Shown: positions 36,956 through 47,516, counted from the first letter of the stretch. The stretch: DNA of 64,000 nt from Xanthomonas arboricola pv. populi (GCF_002939945.1 NZ_MDEB01000003.1:438547-502546); one strand, 5' to 3'. Notes: a model not told the origin generated them from the sequence alone. Translations and numbers: made by a program.

Positions 36956-37624
36956 TCAGTTCAACGAAAAACTCACCGGCACCAGGCCATATGCCTGCAC
37001 GGCCTGGCCGTTCTGCATCGCCGGCTGGAAGCGCCAGTTGCGCAGCACCTGGCTGCGTGCCGCCAGATCGAGCGCACGATGACCGCTGCTGGTCTGCACG
37101 CTCACCTCGGCCGGGCGGCCATCGGTGCCGACCAGCACGCGCAGCACCACCGTGCCCTGCTGTCCGGCACGCAATGCCGCCACCGGGTAACTCGGCGCCG
37201 GCGAGCTCAGATACTGCAGCTGGCCTGCCTCGACCGGGCCGCTGGGTGCGGCCATCGCCGGCGCGCTGTCAGACACCGTATCCGAGACCGCGGGTAAGGC
37301 GAGTGGTGCGTTGTCGACCACGGCCGGCTGACTGACCACCGGGGTCTGTACCTGCACCGGCACGGTGGTCGGTGGTGTGTGCGTTGTCTGCGGCGTGAAC
37401 TCCACCACAATCGGGAACACCGGTGGCGGCGGTGTCTCGATGGTGATGGGCATGACCCAGCGTTCTTTCGGTGCGGGCTGTTGCGGAATTGCTCGGTACG
37501 AGAGCGGTATCAACAACAGCCCGCCGGCCAGCAAGTGCAAGGCCACCGCCGTGCTCATCGCCAGAACGCGCGAGGTGTCGATGCCTGTGGATCGGGAAGA
37601 AACCTGCGATTGCGTGCGAACCAT
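36956..37624 (-). CDS. TonB-like energy transducer
   Basis: A 222-residue protein. After a short cytoplasmic end it has one membrane helix (about 21-42, LAMSTAVALHLLAGGLLLIP), then a Pro/Thr/Val-rich periplasmic spacer with TPPTTVPVQVQTPVV. The C-terminal TonB domain has APSYPVAALRAGQQGTVVLR, VQTSSGHRALDLAARSQVLR and NWRFQPA. It would couple the proton gradient to outer-membrane receptors. GAGGAGGTGG sits directly upstream, and the second ATG (37624) is at the best spacing. The 37627 ATG is three bases closer and less likely. No exbB or exbD lies nearby in this window. Confidence 0.88.
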   Translation of the reverse strand: MVRTQSQVSSRSTGIDTSRVLAMSTAVALHLLAGGLLLIPLSYRAIPQQPAPKERWVMPITIETPPPPVFPIVVEFTPQTTHTPPTTVPVQVQTPVVSQPAVVDNAPLALPAVSDTVSDSAPAMAAPSGPVEAGQLQYLSSPAPSYPVAALRAGQQGTVVLRVLVGTDGRPAEVSVQTSSGHRALDLAARSQVLRNWRFQPAMQNGQAVQAYGLVPVSFSLN

Positions 37625-37928
37625 CATCCACCTCCTCAACGGAACTGCGGAAAGGAACTGCGCGGCCCGGACGCGCGACACCATCCGGTAGCGTAGGTTT
37701 ACCGCGACCTTTGCACCGACACAAGTGATTTCGATGCGCGGGAGGTCGGCTGGCGGACTCGCCCCGCTCGCATCGATCCGCACACATTGGTCGGCGTGGC
37801 AGGCTCGTGTGCGGAAGGGGGGGGAAGCTGTCATCGCAAGGCGAGGCACCAGAACGTCGGTTGCCCAACAAAAAACTGCCCTCGAAGAGGGCAGTCTGGA
37901 GAGCAAACCCGACGCGATCGCGATCCGG
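37625..37928. other. Region upstream of the TonB-like gene
   Basis: These 304 bases lie between the TonB-like start and the SIMPL-gene stop. They hold a terminator (see next entry) and a run of eight G at about 37817-37824, and should include the tonB promoter, which I could not place. No reading frame here looks real. Confidence 0.5.
37870..37895 (-). terminator. Intrinsic terminator of the SIMPL-domain gene
   Basis: On the minus strand ACTGCCCTC, a TTC loop closed by C-G, and GAGGGCAGT are followed by TTTTTT. The eight- to nine-base stem and T-run make it a classic intrinsic terminator, 34-59 bases after the stop at 37929. Confidence 0.9.
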
Positions 37929-38663
37929 TCAGCGACCCAACTCGAACGTCACATCCAGGTTGATCGACAAGGTGCTCTCGCCCGGGGCGACCTGGGTGTC
38001 CATTTCGGCCTTGGCCGAGCGCATCGAGGCGGCCATCATCATCGGGCGCGCGCCGCCGCCGCTGCGGCCTTCGGAGATGCTGACGATGCGACGCACCTTC
38101 AGGCCCAGCGACTTGGCGTAGGTGTCGGCGCGGGCCTGGGCCTTCTTCAAGGCGGCCACGCGGGCTTCGTCATACGCGGGTTCGGGCTGGTCGACTGAGA
38201 AGCTGGGGCCGTTGATGTCGTTGGCGCCCTGGGCGACCAGCGCGTCCAGTACCTTGCCCAGGCGCGAGATGTCGCGGACCTTGAGGCTGACCGTGTTGCT
38301 GGCCTGGTAGCCATTGATCCTGGGCGCTTCGTTTTCTTTGTAGGTGTACTGCGGGCTGAGGTTGATGCCGGTGGTCTGCACGTCCTTGTCGGCGATGCCG
38401 GCGGCCTTGATCGCGGTCATGACCTTGCTCATCTGCTCGGCATTCTGGCGCATGGCGGCGTTGCCGTCGGCAGCCTGGGTGACCACGCCGGCCGACAGCG
38501 TGGCGATGTCCGGGATGCGCTTGGCGTCCGCCTCGGCCGACACGTGGAGCAGGGTGCCGTCGTTGGGAATGGTGTAGCTCGGAGCGGTCTGGGCGTGGGC
38601 GGTCATGGCGGTTCCGGCAGCGATGGACAGGGCCAGCAACAACGGTGTGAGGGTGGTACGCAT
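37929..38663 (-). CDS. SIMPL-domain (DUF541) periplasmic protein
   Basis: A 244-residue protein. The signal peptide ends near MTAHAQTAPS. The mature part holds a SIMPL/DUF541 domain with LHVSAEADAKRIPDIATLSA, GVVTQAADGNAAMRQNAEQM, the central GINLSPQYTYKENEAPRING and ALKKAQARADTYAKSLGLKV. SIMPL proteins such as E. coli YggE form ring assemblies and are linked to oxidative and envelope stress, though their biochemical activity is unknown. ATG 38663 is preceded by GGAGATCT-like bases in the minus direction (AAGGAGATCTC), which fits a strong ribosome site. Confidence 0.9.
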   Translation of the reverse strand: MRTTLTPLLLALSIAAGTAMTAHAQTAPSYTIPNDGTLLHVSAEADAKRIPDIATLSAGVVTQAADGNAAMRQNAEQMSKVMTAIKAAGIADKDVQTTGINLSPQYTYKENEAPRINGYQASNTVSLKVRDISRLGKVLDALVAQGANDINGPSFSVDQPEPAYDEARVAALKKAQARADTYAKSLGLKVRRIVSISEGRSGGGARPMMMAASMRSAKAEMDTQVAPGESTLSINLDVTFELGR

Positions 38664-38785
38664 GAGATCTCCTTGTCTGTACTGCGAGCGTGTTGCGGGT
38701 TCGATGAACATGTTGTGAGTCGGACGCGACCACTGCCGCCCGGATCGGCAAGCGGGCGGGGAGGAGCAACAGGTATGCTGGAGGG

Positions 38786-39358
38786 ATGCTCTATCTCGCC
38801 TCCCGGTCGCCGCGCCGACAAGAACTGCTGCAACGCCTGGATGTGCCTTTCCAGACCCTGCAACTGGACGTGCCCGAACTGCGCACCGCCGACGAATCGC
38901 CTGCGCAGTACGTGCAGCGCGTGGCGCTGGACAAGGCGCGTGCCGGCCTGGCGCAGGTGCAGGCCGGCGACCCCGATGCGATCGTGCTTGGCTCCGATAC
39001 CGAGGTGGTGCTGGGCGAGCGGGTATTCGGCAAGCCGGTCGATGCGCACGATGCGATCGCCATGCTGAGCCTGCTGTCCGGGCGTACCCACCAGGTACTC
39101 ACGGCCGTGGTTCTAGTCTGCGCACACCGCGCGCCGGTGCAGGCCTTGGTGGTGTCGGAGGTGACCTTCGCCACGCTCGATGCTGCGCAGATCGCCGCTT
39201 ACGTGGCGTGCGGCGAGCCGATGGGCAAGGCCGGTGCCTATGCGATTCAAGGCCGCGCCGAACGTTTCATCAGCCATCTGTCCGGCAGCTATTCCGGCGT
39301 GATGGGATTGCCGCTGTTTCACACCTCGCAGTTGCTCACAGCCCTCGGAGCGCATTGA
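38786..39358 (+). CDS. maf: Maf-family nucleoside triphosphate pyrophosphatase
   Basis: A 190-residue protein. [17 protein letters not shown] is the Maf N-terminal nucleotide motif; [33 protein letters not shown] and [20 protein letters not shown] complete the family set. Maf enzymes hydrolyse dTTP, UTP or modified NTPs to the monophosphate, protecting against misincorporation. Genes of this YhdE type act mainly on dTTP and UTP. Its stop overlaps the rng start by one base (TGATG at 39356-39360), so the pair is an operon. In E. coli the maf homologue yhdE also precedes rng. Confidence 0.9.
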   Translation: MLYLASRSPRRQELLQRLDVPFQTLQLDVPELRTADESPAQYVQRVALDKARAGLAQVQAGDPDAIVLGSDTEVVLGERVFGKPVDAHDAIAMLSLLSGRTHQVLTAVVLVCAHRAPVQALVVSEVTFATLDAAQIAAYVACGEPMGKAGAYAIQGRAERFISHLSGSYSGVMGLPLFHTSQLLTALGAH

Positions 39359-40857
39359 TGTCGGAAGAGATCCTGGTCAACGTCACCCCACGCGAAACCC
39401 GCGTCGCGGTGATCGAGAACGGCATGCTGCAGGAGCTGCATATCGAGCGCGGCTGGCGTCGGGGCGTGGTCGGAAACATCTACAAGGGCAAGGTGCAGCG
39501 GGTGATGCCGGGCATGCAGGCGGCCTTTGTCGAGCTGGGTCTGGAGCGCGCCGCGTTCCTGCACGCCAACGACGTGGTGCGTCCGGCGCCGGCACCGGCC
39601 AGCGTGGTCGATACCGAAGAGACGCCGATTCCGCCGCCGCCGGCGGCCTCGGTGCCGATCGTGGAGCTGCTGCGCGACGGCCAGGACATCGTGGTGCAGG
39701 TGGTCAAGGACCCGATCGGCACCAAGGGCGCGCGGCTGACCACGCAGATCAGCATCCCTTCGCGCTACCTGGTGCTGCTGCCGCAATCCAAGATCGTCGG
39801 GGTGTCGGCGCGGATCGAGGACGAGGCCGAGCGGCTGCGCCTGAAGACCATCGTCAGCGAGGTCTCGGCCCAGCACGGCGGCTTCGGCTACATCATCCGC
39901 ACCAACGCCGAAGGCCAGCCGGCCGAGGCGCTGGCCGAGGACATCGCCTACCTGTCGCGGGTCTGGAACGTGGTCGAGCGACGCGGCCGCGAGGCGCCGC
40001 CGTGCAGCATCATCTACGAGGACCTGAGCCTGCCGTTGCGTGCGGTGCGCGATCTGATCCGCCGCGACGTGGAAAAGGTCAAGGTCGACTCCAACGAGAC
40101 CTTCGTGCAGCTGCAGGCATTCGTGGCCAAGTACATGCCGGTGCTGGCCGAGCGGCTGGAGCTGTACACCGGCGACCGGCCGATCTTCGACCTGTACGGG
40201 GTCGAGGACGAGATCGGGCGCGCGTTGAACAAGCAGGTGCCGCTCAAGTCCGGCGGCTATCTGGTGATCGACCAGACCGAGGCGATGACCACCATCGACG
40301 TCAACACCGGTTCGTTCGTCGGCCAGCGCAATCTCGAGGAAACCGTGTTCCGCACCAACCTGGAAGCTGCGCAGGCGGTGGCGCGGCAGCTGCGGCTGCG
40401 CAACCTGGGCGGCATCATCATCATCGACTTCATCGACATGGACGACGCCGAACACCGCCGCCAGGTGCTGCGCACGCTGGAAAAGGCACTGGCGCGCGAT
40501 CATGCCAAGACCACCGTGTACGAATTCTCGCCGCTGGGCCTGGTGGAGATGACCCGCAAGCGCACTGTCGAAAGCCTGGAGCGGCAGTTGTCGGAAACCT
40601 GCGGCCAGTGCAGCGGGCGCGGCACCATCAAGACCGCCGAGACGGTGACCTACGAGATCTTCCGCGAGATCACCCGCGCGGTACGCCAGTTCGATGCCGC
40701 GCGGCTGCTGGTGATCGCCTCGTCGAAGGTCGTCGCCCGCATCACCGATGAAGAATCGGCGGCCGTGGCCGAGCTGGAGGAATTCCTCGGCAAGAGCATC
40801 CGCTTCCAGTCCGACGACCAGTATCTGCAGGAGCAGTTCGATGTGGTGCTGCTGTGA
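39358..40857 (+). CDS. rng: Ribonuclease G
   Basis: A 499-residue RNase E/G-family endonuclease. The S1 domain starts at GNIYKGKVQRVMPGMQAAFV and carries a Pro/Ala insertion of about 20 residues (VVDTEETPIPPPPAASVP). The catalytic core has DQTEAMTTIDVNTGSFVG and IIIIDFIDMDD, the two Asp residues that bind Mg2+. The zinc-link CGQCSGRGT is present. There is no C-terminal RNase E scaffold, so RNase G is the proper call. It trims 16S rRNA and degrades some mRNAs. It follows maf with a one-base overlap, and yhdP begins 169 bases downstream. Confidence 0.93.
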   Translation: MSEEILVNVTPRETRVAVIENGMLQELHIERGWRRGVVGNIYKGKVQRVMPGMQAAFVELGLERAAFLHANDVVRPAPAPASVVDTEETPIPPPPAASVPIVELLRDGQDIVVQVVKDPIGTKGARLTTQISIPSRYLVLLPQSKIVGVSARIEDEAERLRLKTIVSEVSAQHGGFGYIIRTNAEGQPAEALAEDIAYLSRVWNVVERRGREAPPCSIIYEDLSLPLRAVRDLIRRDVEKVKVDSNETFVQLQAFVAKYMPVLAERLELYTGDRPIFDLYGVEDEIGRALNKQVPLKSGGYLVIDQTEAMTTIDVNTGSFVGQRNLEETVFRTNLEAAQAVARQLRLRNLGGIIIIDFIDMDDAEHRRQVLRTLEKALARDHAKTTVYEFSPLGLVEMTRKRTVESLERQLSETCGQCSGRGTIKTAETVTYEIFREITRAVRQFDAARLLVIASSKVVARITDEESAAVAELEEFLGKSIRFQSDDQYLQEQFDVVLL

Positions 40858-40875
40858 GGCGGGGAATGGAGCGTC

Positions 40876-41004
40876 GGGAATCGGGAATGGGGGTGGAGCG
40901 AAAGGCGCTCTGCGGGGTGCCGGTGACATCTTTAGAATGGCGGCGCGCGCGGATGGATGATCGTGCGCGCGGCGCGGTTTGTGCTCCTGCGATTCCCTAT
41001 TCCC
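40876..41004. repeat. Heptamer repeats between rng and yhdP
   Basis: GGGAATC and GGGAATG in tandem at 40876-40889 and, in the opposite orientation, GATTCCC then TATTCCC at 40991-41004. Arms facing each other could pair across about 100 bases. The rest of the gap holds nothing recognised. Confidence 0.75.
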
Positions 41005-41026
41005 TATTCACCATTCCCCGCCGTTA

Positions 41027-44000
41027 ATGCCCACCCCGCTGCGCCGCCGTCTCCGCCTGTTTCGCCGCTATGCGATCACCGCCACTGCGCTTGCGCTGGT
41101 GGCGATCGCGTTGTTGGTGGGGGCGGCCAGCCAGGCGTTGCCGTTGGCCGAGCAGCGGCCGCAGCAGATCGCTGCGTGGCTGAGCCAGCGCGCCGGCCAA
41201 CCGATCGCCTTCGATCGCCTGCAGACCGAATGGACCCGGCGCGGCCCGCTGTTGCGGCTGGATGGCTTGCGGATTGGCCCGCATGGCGAGGTGCGCGTGG
41301 GCCAGGCCGAAATCCTGCTGGCGATGTACGCCGGCCTGTTGCCGGGCCACTCGCTGACCGAGGTGCGTCTGCGTGGCCTGGCGCTGACGCTGCAACGTAG
41401 CGACGATGGCGTGTGGTCGGTGCAGGGCCTGCCTGCCGGGCGGCATTCGGACCCGTTGGAATCGCTGCGCCGCCTCGGCGAGATCCAGGTGGCAGAGGCG
41501 CGCCTGCGCGTGGCCGCACCGTCGATCGGCGTGGATACCAGGCTGCCGCGCATCGACCTGCGCCTGCGCGTCAACGGCTCGACGGTGAACGTCGGCAGCC
41601 GCGCCTGGATCGACCTGCAGCGCGCACCGTTGACCACGGTGATCACGTTCGATCGCGACAGCGGCGACGGCAGCGCATACGCGCAAGCCGACCCGGCCGA
41701 TCTGGCCGCATGGGCGTCGTTGCTGCAGTTCGGCGGCATGCGCGTGGACGGCGGTGGCGGACGCCTGCAGGCCTGGGCGCAACTGCGCGCGCGCCGGATC
41801 ACCGCGGTCACCGTGGATGCCGATCTGCAGCAACTGCGATTGTCCGGCGCGGCATTGCCCGACGAAGCCGCACGCCGCACGTTGGTGTGGGAGCGGCTGC
41901 AGGCGCGCGCGCGCTGGCAGACCATCGACGGCGGTTGGCGGATGGATGCGCCGCTGCTGCGGTTGGGCCAGGCGGCCCGGCTGCAGCGGCTGGACGGGCT
42001 GAGCATTGCCGGCGGGCGGCGTTATGCGGTGGTGGGCAAACAGGTCGATGTTTCCGGCCTGATCGCGGCGGCGGCATTGAGCGAGCAACTATCGCCTGGC
42101 TTGCGGCGCTGGCTGAGCCTGTCCAGACCGCAGTTGCGCCTGGCCGATCTGCAGATCGCAGGCGAGCAGGGCGGGGCGGTGCGGGCGCAGGGCCGGATCG
42201 AGGAGCTGGGCTTTCTTCCGGTGGGCAACGCGCCAGGCATCAGCGGCCTGCGTGGCCGGATCGATGGCGATGCGCAGGCGATTGAGCTCGACCCCGCACC
42301 GGATGCCACGCTGCGCTTCGACTGGCCGAGCGGTTTCGGAGTGGTGCACGAGCTGCAGCTGGCCGGCGGGATCGTGGGCTGGCGCGATGGCGCCGGCTGG
42401 CAGGTCGCCACGCCGGCGCTGCGCGTGCAGGCCAAGGACTACGGCGCCACTGTGCGCGGCGGGCTGTGGTTCCAGAACGATGGCAGCCGCCCGCGCATCC
42501 AGCTGGCCACGCAACTGGACGATGTCGCCCTGCCGGTGGCGCGCAAGTTCTGGATCCGCTCCAAGATGAGCAAGGCGGCCATCGACTGGCTGGACACGGC
42601 GGTCGCCGGCGGCGTGATCACCGGCGGCACCGGCCTGGTCAGCGGCGATCTGGACGACTGGCCGTTCGACAACAACGACGGCCGGTTCGAAGCGTTCGGC
42701 CAGATCCGCGACGGCGTGATCCCGTTCAATCCGGACTGGCCGGCGATGGAGCAGGTACAGGCCGATCTACGCTTCATCGGCAACGGATTTTCCCTTAAGG
42801 GCAAGGGCGAGCTGGCCGGTGCGCCGATCGCGCGCCTGGAGGCCGGCATTCCCAGCTTCGCCACCTCCGAGCTCTACGTGCGCGCCTCCACCCAGGCCGA
42901 CGCTGCGCAGCTGTTGGGCATGCTGCGCAAGAGCCCGCTGGAGCAGCGCTATGGCGATACCTTGCGCAACCTCGTGGTGTCCGGCCCGGCAGCGGTGACT
43001 TTCGATCTGCTGCGCCCGCTACGCAGCAAGGGCGTGGGCGGGCATCTGCAAGGCACGGTGGCGCTGCAGGGCGCCAGGCTGGCCGATGCGCGCTGGGACC
43101 TGGCCTTCGACCAGGTCAGCGGGCAGGCCGAATACCGCGACACCGGTTTTGCCGCCGAGCGCTTGAGCGTGCAGCACCAGGGCCGTAGCGGCGAGTTGTC
43201 CTTGCGTGCCGGTGGCTTCGTGCAGGACCCCACGCAGGCATTGGAGGCGCGCTTCGGCGCCACCCTGGATGCCAAGGAACTGTTCGATCGTGCGCCGCAG
43301 ATGGAATGGCTGCGCCCCTACGTGCATGGCAGCGCACCCTGGCAGGTGGGCGTGGATGTACCGCTGCCGACGCCCGGGCAAGCCGACCCGCAGGCGCTGT
43401 TGACGCTGCGCTCGCAGCTGGTCGGCACCACCCTGGATCTGCCCGCGCCGTTGGACAAGGCGGCAACCCAGCCGCTGGATACGCAGGTCAAGGTGGCCTT
43501 GCCGGTGGGCGATGGCGATATCGATGTGGCCTTCGGCAAGCTGGTCGCGCTCAAGGCCAGCAGCCAGGGCGACCAGACCGGCGTGCGCGTGGTGATGGGC
43601 ACCGACACGGTCACAGAGCGTCCGCCGGCCAACGGCCTGGTGGTCACCGGCCGCACCGCCTCGCTGGATGCGATCGACTGGATCAGCCTGGCGCGCGGCA
43701 GCAGCGCGCCGGACACGCCGCCACTGCCGGGCCAGCCGGCAACGCCGAAGAAGGACGCGGTGCCGCTGCAACAGGTGGATGTGCAGGCCGACAGGTTGCT
43801 GATGATCGGCGGCGTATTTCCGCAGACGCGCCTGCGCCTGCGGCCGACCCGCGACGCGGTGGCGGTGACCCTGGACGGCCCATCGCTGGCCGGCCAGCTC
43901 AGCGTGCCCAATGCCGATGGCGCCGCCGTGCAGGGCAAGCTGAGCACGGTGCACTGGCAGCCGGTGGCCGCACCGCCCGAACCGGTTGTGCCCGAGCCGG

Positions 44001-44953
44001 GCGATCCGCTGGCCGGTGCGTTGCCGGAGCCGGCGCGCCGCGCGGTGGCCGAATTCGACCCGGTCTCGATCCCGCCGCTGTCGCTGGACATCGACGACCT
44101 GCAGGTCGGCAAGATGACCCTGGGCGCGGCCACCCTGCGCAGCAGCCGGTTGACCGACGGCATGCAGGTGGATCAGCTGCAACTGCGCTCCAACGACCAG
44201 AACATCGGCCTGACCGGTGCCTGGCGCGGCAAGGGCGATTCCGCCAGCACCCGGCTGTCGGCGCGGGTGAACAGCCGCAATCTCGGCAACCTGCTGCAGA
44301 ACCTCACCCTGGGCGGCCAGCTGCGCGGCGGCGAAGGCCAGCTGGAACTCAATGCCGGCTGGCAGGGCTCGCCGACCGGGTTTGCGCTCGGTTCGCTGGA
44401 TGGCGATCTCAAGATCGACGTGCGCAACGGCCAGCTGCTGGAAGTGGACCCTGGCGCCGGCCGCGTGCTCGGCCTGCTCAGCGTGGCGCAGCTGCCACGC
44501 CGGCTGATGTTCGACTTCCGCGATTTCTTCTCCAAGGGGCTGGCCTTCAACAAGCTGGACGGCCAGGTGCGCTTCGGCGACGGCTTCGCACGCACCGATG
44601 CGATCCGCATCGAAGGCCCGGCCGCCGACATCGCCATCCGTGGGCAGACCGACCTGCGCGCGCAGACCTTCGACCAGACCGTGGACGTGAACCCCAAGGC
44701 CGGCAATCTGCTCACGGTGGTTGGCGCGGTGGCCGGCGGTCCGGTCGGTGCGGCGGTGGGCGCGGCCGCCAATGCGGTGCTCGGCAAACCGTTGGGCGCG
44801 ATCGGCGCCAAGACCTATCACGTCACCGGGCCGTGGAAGGATCCCCAGGTGGACGTGGTGGAACGCGACGTGCGCGAACGTGCGCCCAGCGCGCCGCCTG
44901 CAGCGGGCGCGCCAACGGCGGCTTCAGGCACGCCCGGCCGGTCGCCACGCTGA
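41027..44953 (+). CDS. yhdP: YhdP-family AsmA-like envelope protein
   Basis: A 1,308-residue protein with one N-terminal membrane helix (about 15-37, AITATALALVAIALLVGAAS) and a very long periplasmic region built of repeated beta-rich segments. The AsmA-like C-terminus ends with RGQTDLRAQTFDQTVDVNPK, then a Gly/Ala helix-like stretch (VVGAVAGGPVGAAVG) and KTYHVTGPWKDPQVDVVER, the YhdP/TIGR02099 signature. In E. coli YhdP is one of three AsmA-like proteins (with TamB and YdbH) that carry phospholipid to the outer membrane. The length matches (E. coli 1,266). ATG 41027 sits just before the helix. Confidence 0.93.
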   Translation: MPTPLRRRLRLFRRYAITATALALVAIALLVGAASQALPLAEQRPQQIAAWLSQRAGQPIAFDRLQTEWTRRGPLLRLDGLRIGPHGEVRVGQAEILLAMYAGLLPGHSLTEVRLRGLALTLQRSDDGVWSVQGLPAGRHSDPLESLRRLGEIQVAEARLRVAAPSIGVDTRLPRIDLRLRVNGSTVNVGSRAWIDLQRAPLTTVITFDRDSGDGSAYAQADPADLAAWASLLQFGGMRVDGGGGRLQAWAQLRARRITAVTVDADLQQLRLSGAALPDEAARRTLVWERLQARARWQTIDGGWRMDAPLLRLGQAARLQRLDGLSIAGGRRYAVVGKQVDVSGLIAAAALSEQLSPGLRRWLSLSRPQLRLADLQIAGEQGGAVRAQGRIEELGFLPVGNAPGISGLRGRIDGDAQAIELDPAPDATLRFDWPSGFGVVHELQLAGGIVGWRDGAGWQVATPALRVQAKDYGATVRGGLWFQNDGSRPRIQLATQLDDVALPVARKFWIRSKMSKAAIDWLDTAVAGGVITGGTGLVSGDLDDWPFDNNDGRFEAFGQIRDGVIPFNPDWPAMEQVQADLRFIGNGFSLKGKGELAGAPIARLEAGIPSFATSELYVRASTQADAAQLLGMLRKSPLEQRYGDTLRNLVVSGPAAVTFDLLRPLRSKGVGGHLQGTVALQGARLADARWDLAFDQVSGQAEYRDTGFAAERLSVQHQGRSGELSLRAGGFVQDPTQALEARFGATLDAKELFDRAPQMEWLRPYVHGSAPWQVGVDVPLPTPGQADPQALLTLRSQLVGTTLDLPAPLDKAATQPLDTQVKVALPVGDGDIDVAFGKLVALKASSQGDQTGVRVVMGTDTVTERPPANGLVVTGRTASLDAIDWISLARGSSAPDTPPLPGQPATPKKDAVPLQQVDVQADRLLMIGGVFPQTRLRLRPTRDAVAVTLDGPSLAGQLSVPNADGAAVQGKLSTVHWQPVAAPPEPVVPEPGDPLAGALPEPARRAVAEFDPVSIPPLSLDIDDLQVGKMTLGAATLRSSRLTDGMQVDQLQLRSNDQNIGLTGAWRGKGDSASTRLSARVNSRNLGNLLQNLTLGGQLRGGEGQLELNAGWQGSPTGFALGSLDGDLKIDVRNGQLLEVDPGAGRVLGLLSVAQLPRRLMFDFRDFFSKGLAFNKLDGQVRFGDGFARTDAIRIEGPAADIAIRGQTDLRAQTFDQTVDVNPKAGNLLTVVGAVAGGPVGAAVGAAANAVLGKPLGAIGAKTYHVTGPWKDPQVDVVERDVRERAPSAPPAAGAPTAASGTPGRSPR

Positions 44954-45064
44954 CGCGCTCAATTGCGTGCGCGCTACCGGGTATTGGTGCCGAGTCGTCT
45001 CGGGGCTCTCAAGCCTTGCGGCGAGTCGATCGAACCCGGCACGCGCGCCGACGCATTCATGCAC

Positions 45065-45820
45065 TCAGTCGACCGGACTGTCGCCGTCGCCATCGGCGCG
45101 CGCGAACATCGGCAGACGCAGGCGCGAGCGGTGCTCCTGCACCGGCGCCTGGTTGGCGCCGGCGACGCCGCGGAAATAGCCGCGCTGCCATTTCTCGCGC
45201 GCCGCGGCCGATTGCGCATCCGGCAGTTCCTGCAGAAACTGCGTGCGGCTGCGCGTCCACTCGGCATGCTGCCGGGCCAGTTGCGGCGCCTCGGACAAGG
45301 GCTTCCACTGCGGCTGCACCTGTTCGATCAGCTGTCGCGGCAGCGGGAACAGATGGCAGAACGGCTCACCGGCCGCGAAGCGCACCCGCCCGGGCCGGGT
45401 GAACTTCCAGTTCATGGTGAAGGTGTACGGGCTCCAGTCGGTTTCGACCATCCCGCTCAGGGCGCCGATGCCGTCCTTGGGCCGGTTCAGCGGCCCGGTG
45501 ACGAATAGATCCATGCCGGTATCGGTACGAAACAGGCAGGGCACGTGGAAGGTCAGCACGCCGTAGCCGAAGTGGCTGATCGCCGGTGATGCGGTGCCTG
45601 CATCGGCGCCGATCCGGATCGCGTCCAGGTCGTCGCGCCCGTCCCAGCTGGCCTCGAAACCGGCCTGGCACAGCAGCTCCCAGCCATGCGCATTGGCGAT
45701 CGCCAGCGGCAGGCAGCGGTAGGCATAACGCTGGTCGGTGGCGTCCATCCAGTCGCGCTCGTGCGGGGCGGGGCGGATGTCCAGCGTATGGCCATCCAGG
45801 ACGTGGGCAGTGAGCTTCAT
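45065..45820 (-). CDS. DUF6065-family protein
   Basis: A 251-residue cytoplasmic-looking protein without a signal peptide. The start [20 protein letters not shown] leads to [16 protein letters not shown], the middle has [18 protein letters not shown] and [16 protein letters not shown], and the C-terminal third is helical and charged ([20 protein letters not shown]). I place it in DUF6065, with moderate confidence; no catalytic residues are established for that family. It is reversed relative to yhdP and tldD, and is 99 bases from the tldD start head-to-head, so it breaks the usual yhdP-tldD pairing. Confidence 0.75.
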   Translation of the reverse strand: MKLTAHVLDGHTLDIRPAPHERDWMDATDQRYAYRCLPLAIANAHGWELLCQAGFEASWDGRDDLDAIRIGADAGTASPAISHFGYGVLTFHVPCLFRTDTGMDLFVTGPLNRPKDGIGALSGMVETDWSPYTFTMNWKFTRPGRVRFAAGEPFCHLFPLPRQLIEQVQPQWKPLSEAPQLARQHAEWTRSRTQFLQELPDAQSAAAREKWQRGYFRGVAGANQAPVQEHRSRLRLPMFARADGDGDSPVD

Positions 45821-45919
45821 GCGCGGGCCTCGGCGTGGCGATGGGCCCGCGATGATAGCCGTGCCGCATGTTCAGCCGAACGACTTGTCTCCCCGGCGCG
45901 CGGGCCCCATCCTGACCGC

Positions 45920-47365
45920 ATGACCGATAACGCTCTCACTCTGGCCGAAACCCGGCTGTTGCTTCCTTCCGGCCTGGACACCGGCCATCTCGACCGCACC
46001 TTCGGCGCCCTGCTGGGCCCGGGCATCGACTTCGGCGACCTGTACTTCCAGCATTCGCGACGCGAGAGCTGGAGCGTGGAAGACGGCATCGTCAAGGACG
46101 GTGCGCATTCCATCGAACAAGGCGTGGGCGTGCGCGCGATTGCCGGCGAGAAGACCGGCTTCGCGTATTCCGACGATATCCAGCGCGACGCCTTGCTGGA
46201 GGCGGCGCAGTCCGCACGCGCGATCTCGCGCGAGGGCGGCGCGCAATCCACCCGTTCGCTGGTGCGCGGCAACGGCCGCGCGCTGTACCCGGCCACCGAC
46301 CCGATCGACGACATGGACAGCGCGACCAAGGTCGAGTTGTTGCGCCGTATCGACCAATACGTGCGCGCGGCCGACCCGCGCGTCAAGCAGGTGATGGTGA
46401 GCCTGTCCGGCGGTGTGGACACGGTGCTGATCGCGCGCAGCGACGGCGTGCTGGCCGCCGACGTGCGCCCGCTGGTGCGCTTGAACGTGCAGGTGATCGT
46501 CGAACAGGGCGGACGCCGCGAGTCCGGCTACTCCGGCGGCGGCGGCCGTTACGGCTATGCCGAACTGTTCGCCGATGGCCGCCCGGAAGGCTTCGCCCGC
46601 GAAGCGCTGCGTCAGGCGCTGGTCAATCTGGATGCGATTCCGGCACCGGCCGGCGTGATGCCGGTGGTGCTCGGCCCGGGCTGGCCCGGCGTGCTGCTGC
46701 ACGAAGCGGTGGGGCATGGCCTGGAAGGCGACTTCAATCGCAAGGGCACCAGCGTCTACGCCGGCCGCATCGGCGAGCGCGTGGCCTCGCCGGGCGTGAC
46801 CATCGTCGATGACGGCACCCTGGATGGCCGTCGCGGCTCGCTCAATATCGACGACGAGGGCACGTCCACCCAGTGCACCACGCTGATCGAAGACGGCGTG
46901 CTGGTCGGCTACATGCAGGACACCCACAACGCGCGCCTGATGGGCGTGGCGCCGACCGGCAACGGCCGGCGCGAATCGTTCGCGCACCTGACCATGCCGC
47001 GCATGACCAACACCTACATGCGCGCCGGGCAGCACGATCCGCAGGAGATGATCCGCTCGGTGAAAAAGGGCATCTATGCGGTCAACTTCGGCGGCGGCCA
47101 GGTCGACATCACCAGCGGCAAGTACGTGTTCTCGGCCACCGAGGCCTACCTGATCGAAGACGGCAAGGTCACCGCGCCGGTCAAGGGCGCCACGTTGATC
47201 GGCAACGGCCCGGAGACCATGCAGAAGGTGCGCATGATCGGCAATGACCTGGCGCTGGACGAAGGCGTGGGCGTGTGCGGCAAGGACGGGCAGAGCGTGC
47301 CGGTCGGCGTCGGTCAGCCGTCGCTGTTGATCGACGGCATCACCGTTGGCGGAACGCAGGCCTGA
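45920..47365 (+). CDS. tldD: TldD subunit of the TldD/TldE metalloprotease
   Basis: A 481-residue protein. [20 protein letters not shown] contains HExxxH, the zinc site of TldD, and [20 protein letters not shown] supplies the third ligand region (Cys). TldD pairs with TldE (PmbA); the heterodimer degrades unfolded or short peptides, matures microcin B17 and removes CcdA antitoxin in E. coli. ATG 45920 begins [12 protein letters not shown]. The partner pmbA is 0.84 kb downstream, on the other side of yjgA. A GGGAATC heptamer array directly follows the stop. Confidence 0.95.
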   Translation: MTDNALTLAETRLLLPSGLDTGHLDRTFGALLGPGIDFGDLYFQHSRRESWSVEDGIVKDGAHSIEQGVGVRAIAGEKTGFAYSDDIQRDALLEAAQSARAISREGGAQSTRSLVRGNGRALYPATDPIDDMDSATKVELLRRIDQYVRAADPRVKQVMVSLSGGVDTVLIARSDGVLAADVRPLVRLNVQVIVEQGGRRESGYSGGGGRYGYAELFADGRPEGFAREALRQALVNLDAIPAPAGVMPVVLGPGWPGVLLHEAVGHGLEGDFNRKGTSVYAGRIGERVASPGVTIVDDGTLDGRRGSLNIDDEGTSTQCTTLIEDGVLVGYMQDTHNARLMGVAPTGNGRRESFAHLTMPRMTNTYMRAGQHDPQEMIRSVKKGIYAVNFGGGQVDITSGKYVFSATEAYLIEDGKVTAPVKGATLIGNGPETMQKVRMIGNDLALDEGVGVCGKDGQSVPVGVGQPSLLIDGITVGGTQA

Positions 47366-47371
47366 GATGCG

Positions 47372-47468
47372 GGGAATCGGGAATCGGGATTCGGGAATCG
47401 CAACAGCGGGATGCGCGGGGCGTGACGGGTTCCGCTTGGATGGATCCGGGAGCCGGGATTTGGGATTG
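47372..47468. repeat. GGGAATC heptamer array after tldD
   Basis: GGGAATC, GGGAATC, GGGATTC and GGGAATC lie in tandem at 47372-47399, with GGGATTT then GGGATTG at 47455-47468. The array stops short of the yjgA stop, but related AATCCC/GAATCCC units continue at 47554-47580 inside its 3' end. Confidence 0.85.
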
Positions 47469-47516
47469 GCAACGGCCGGGATGGCCGTTGCGGGGCTGGA
47501 TGGACCAGTCAGGCCC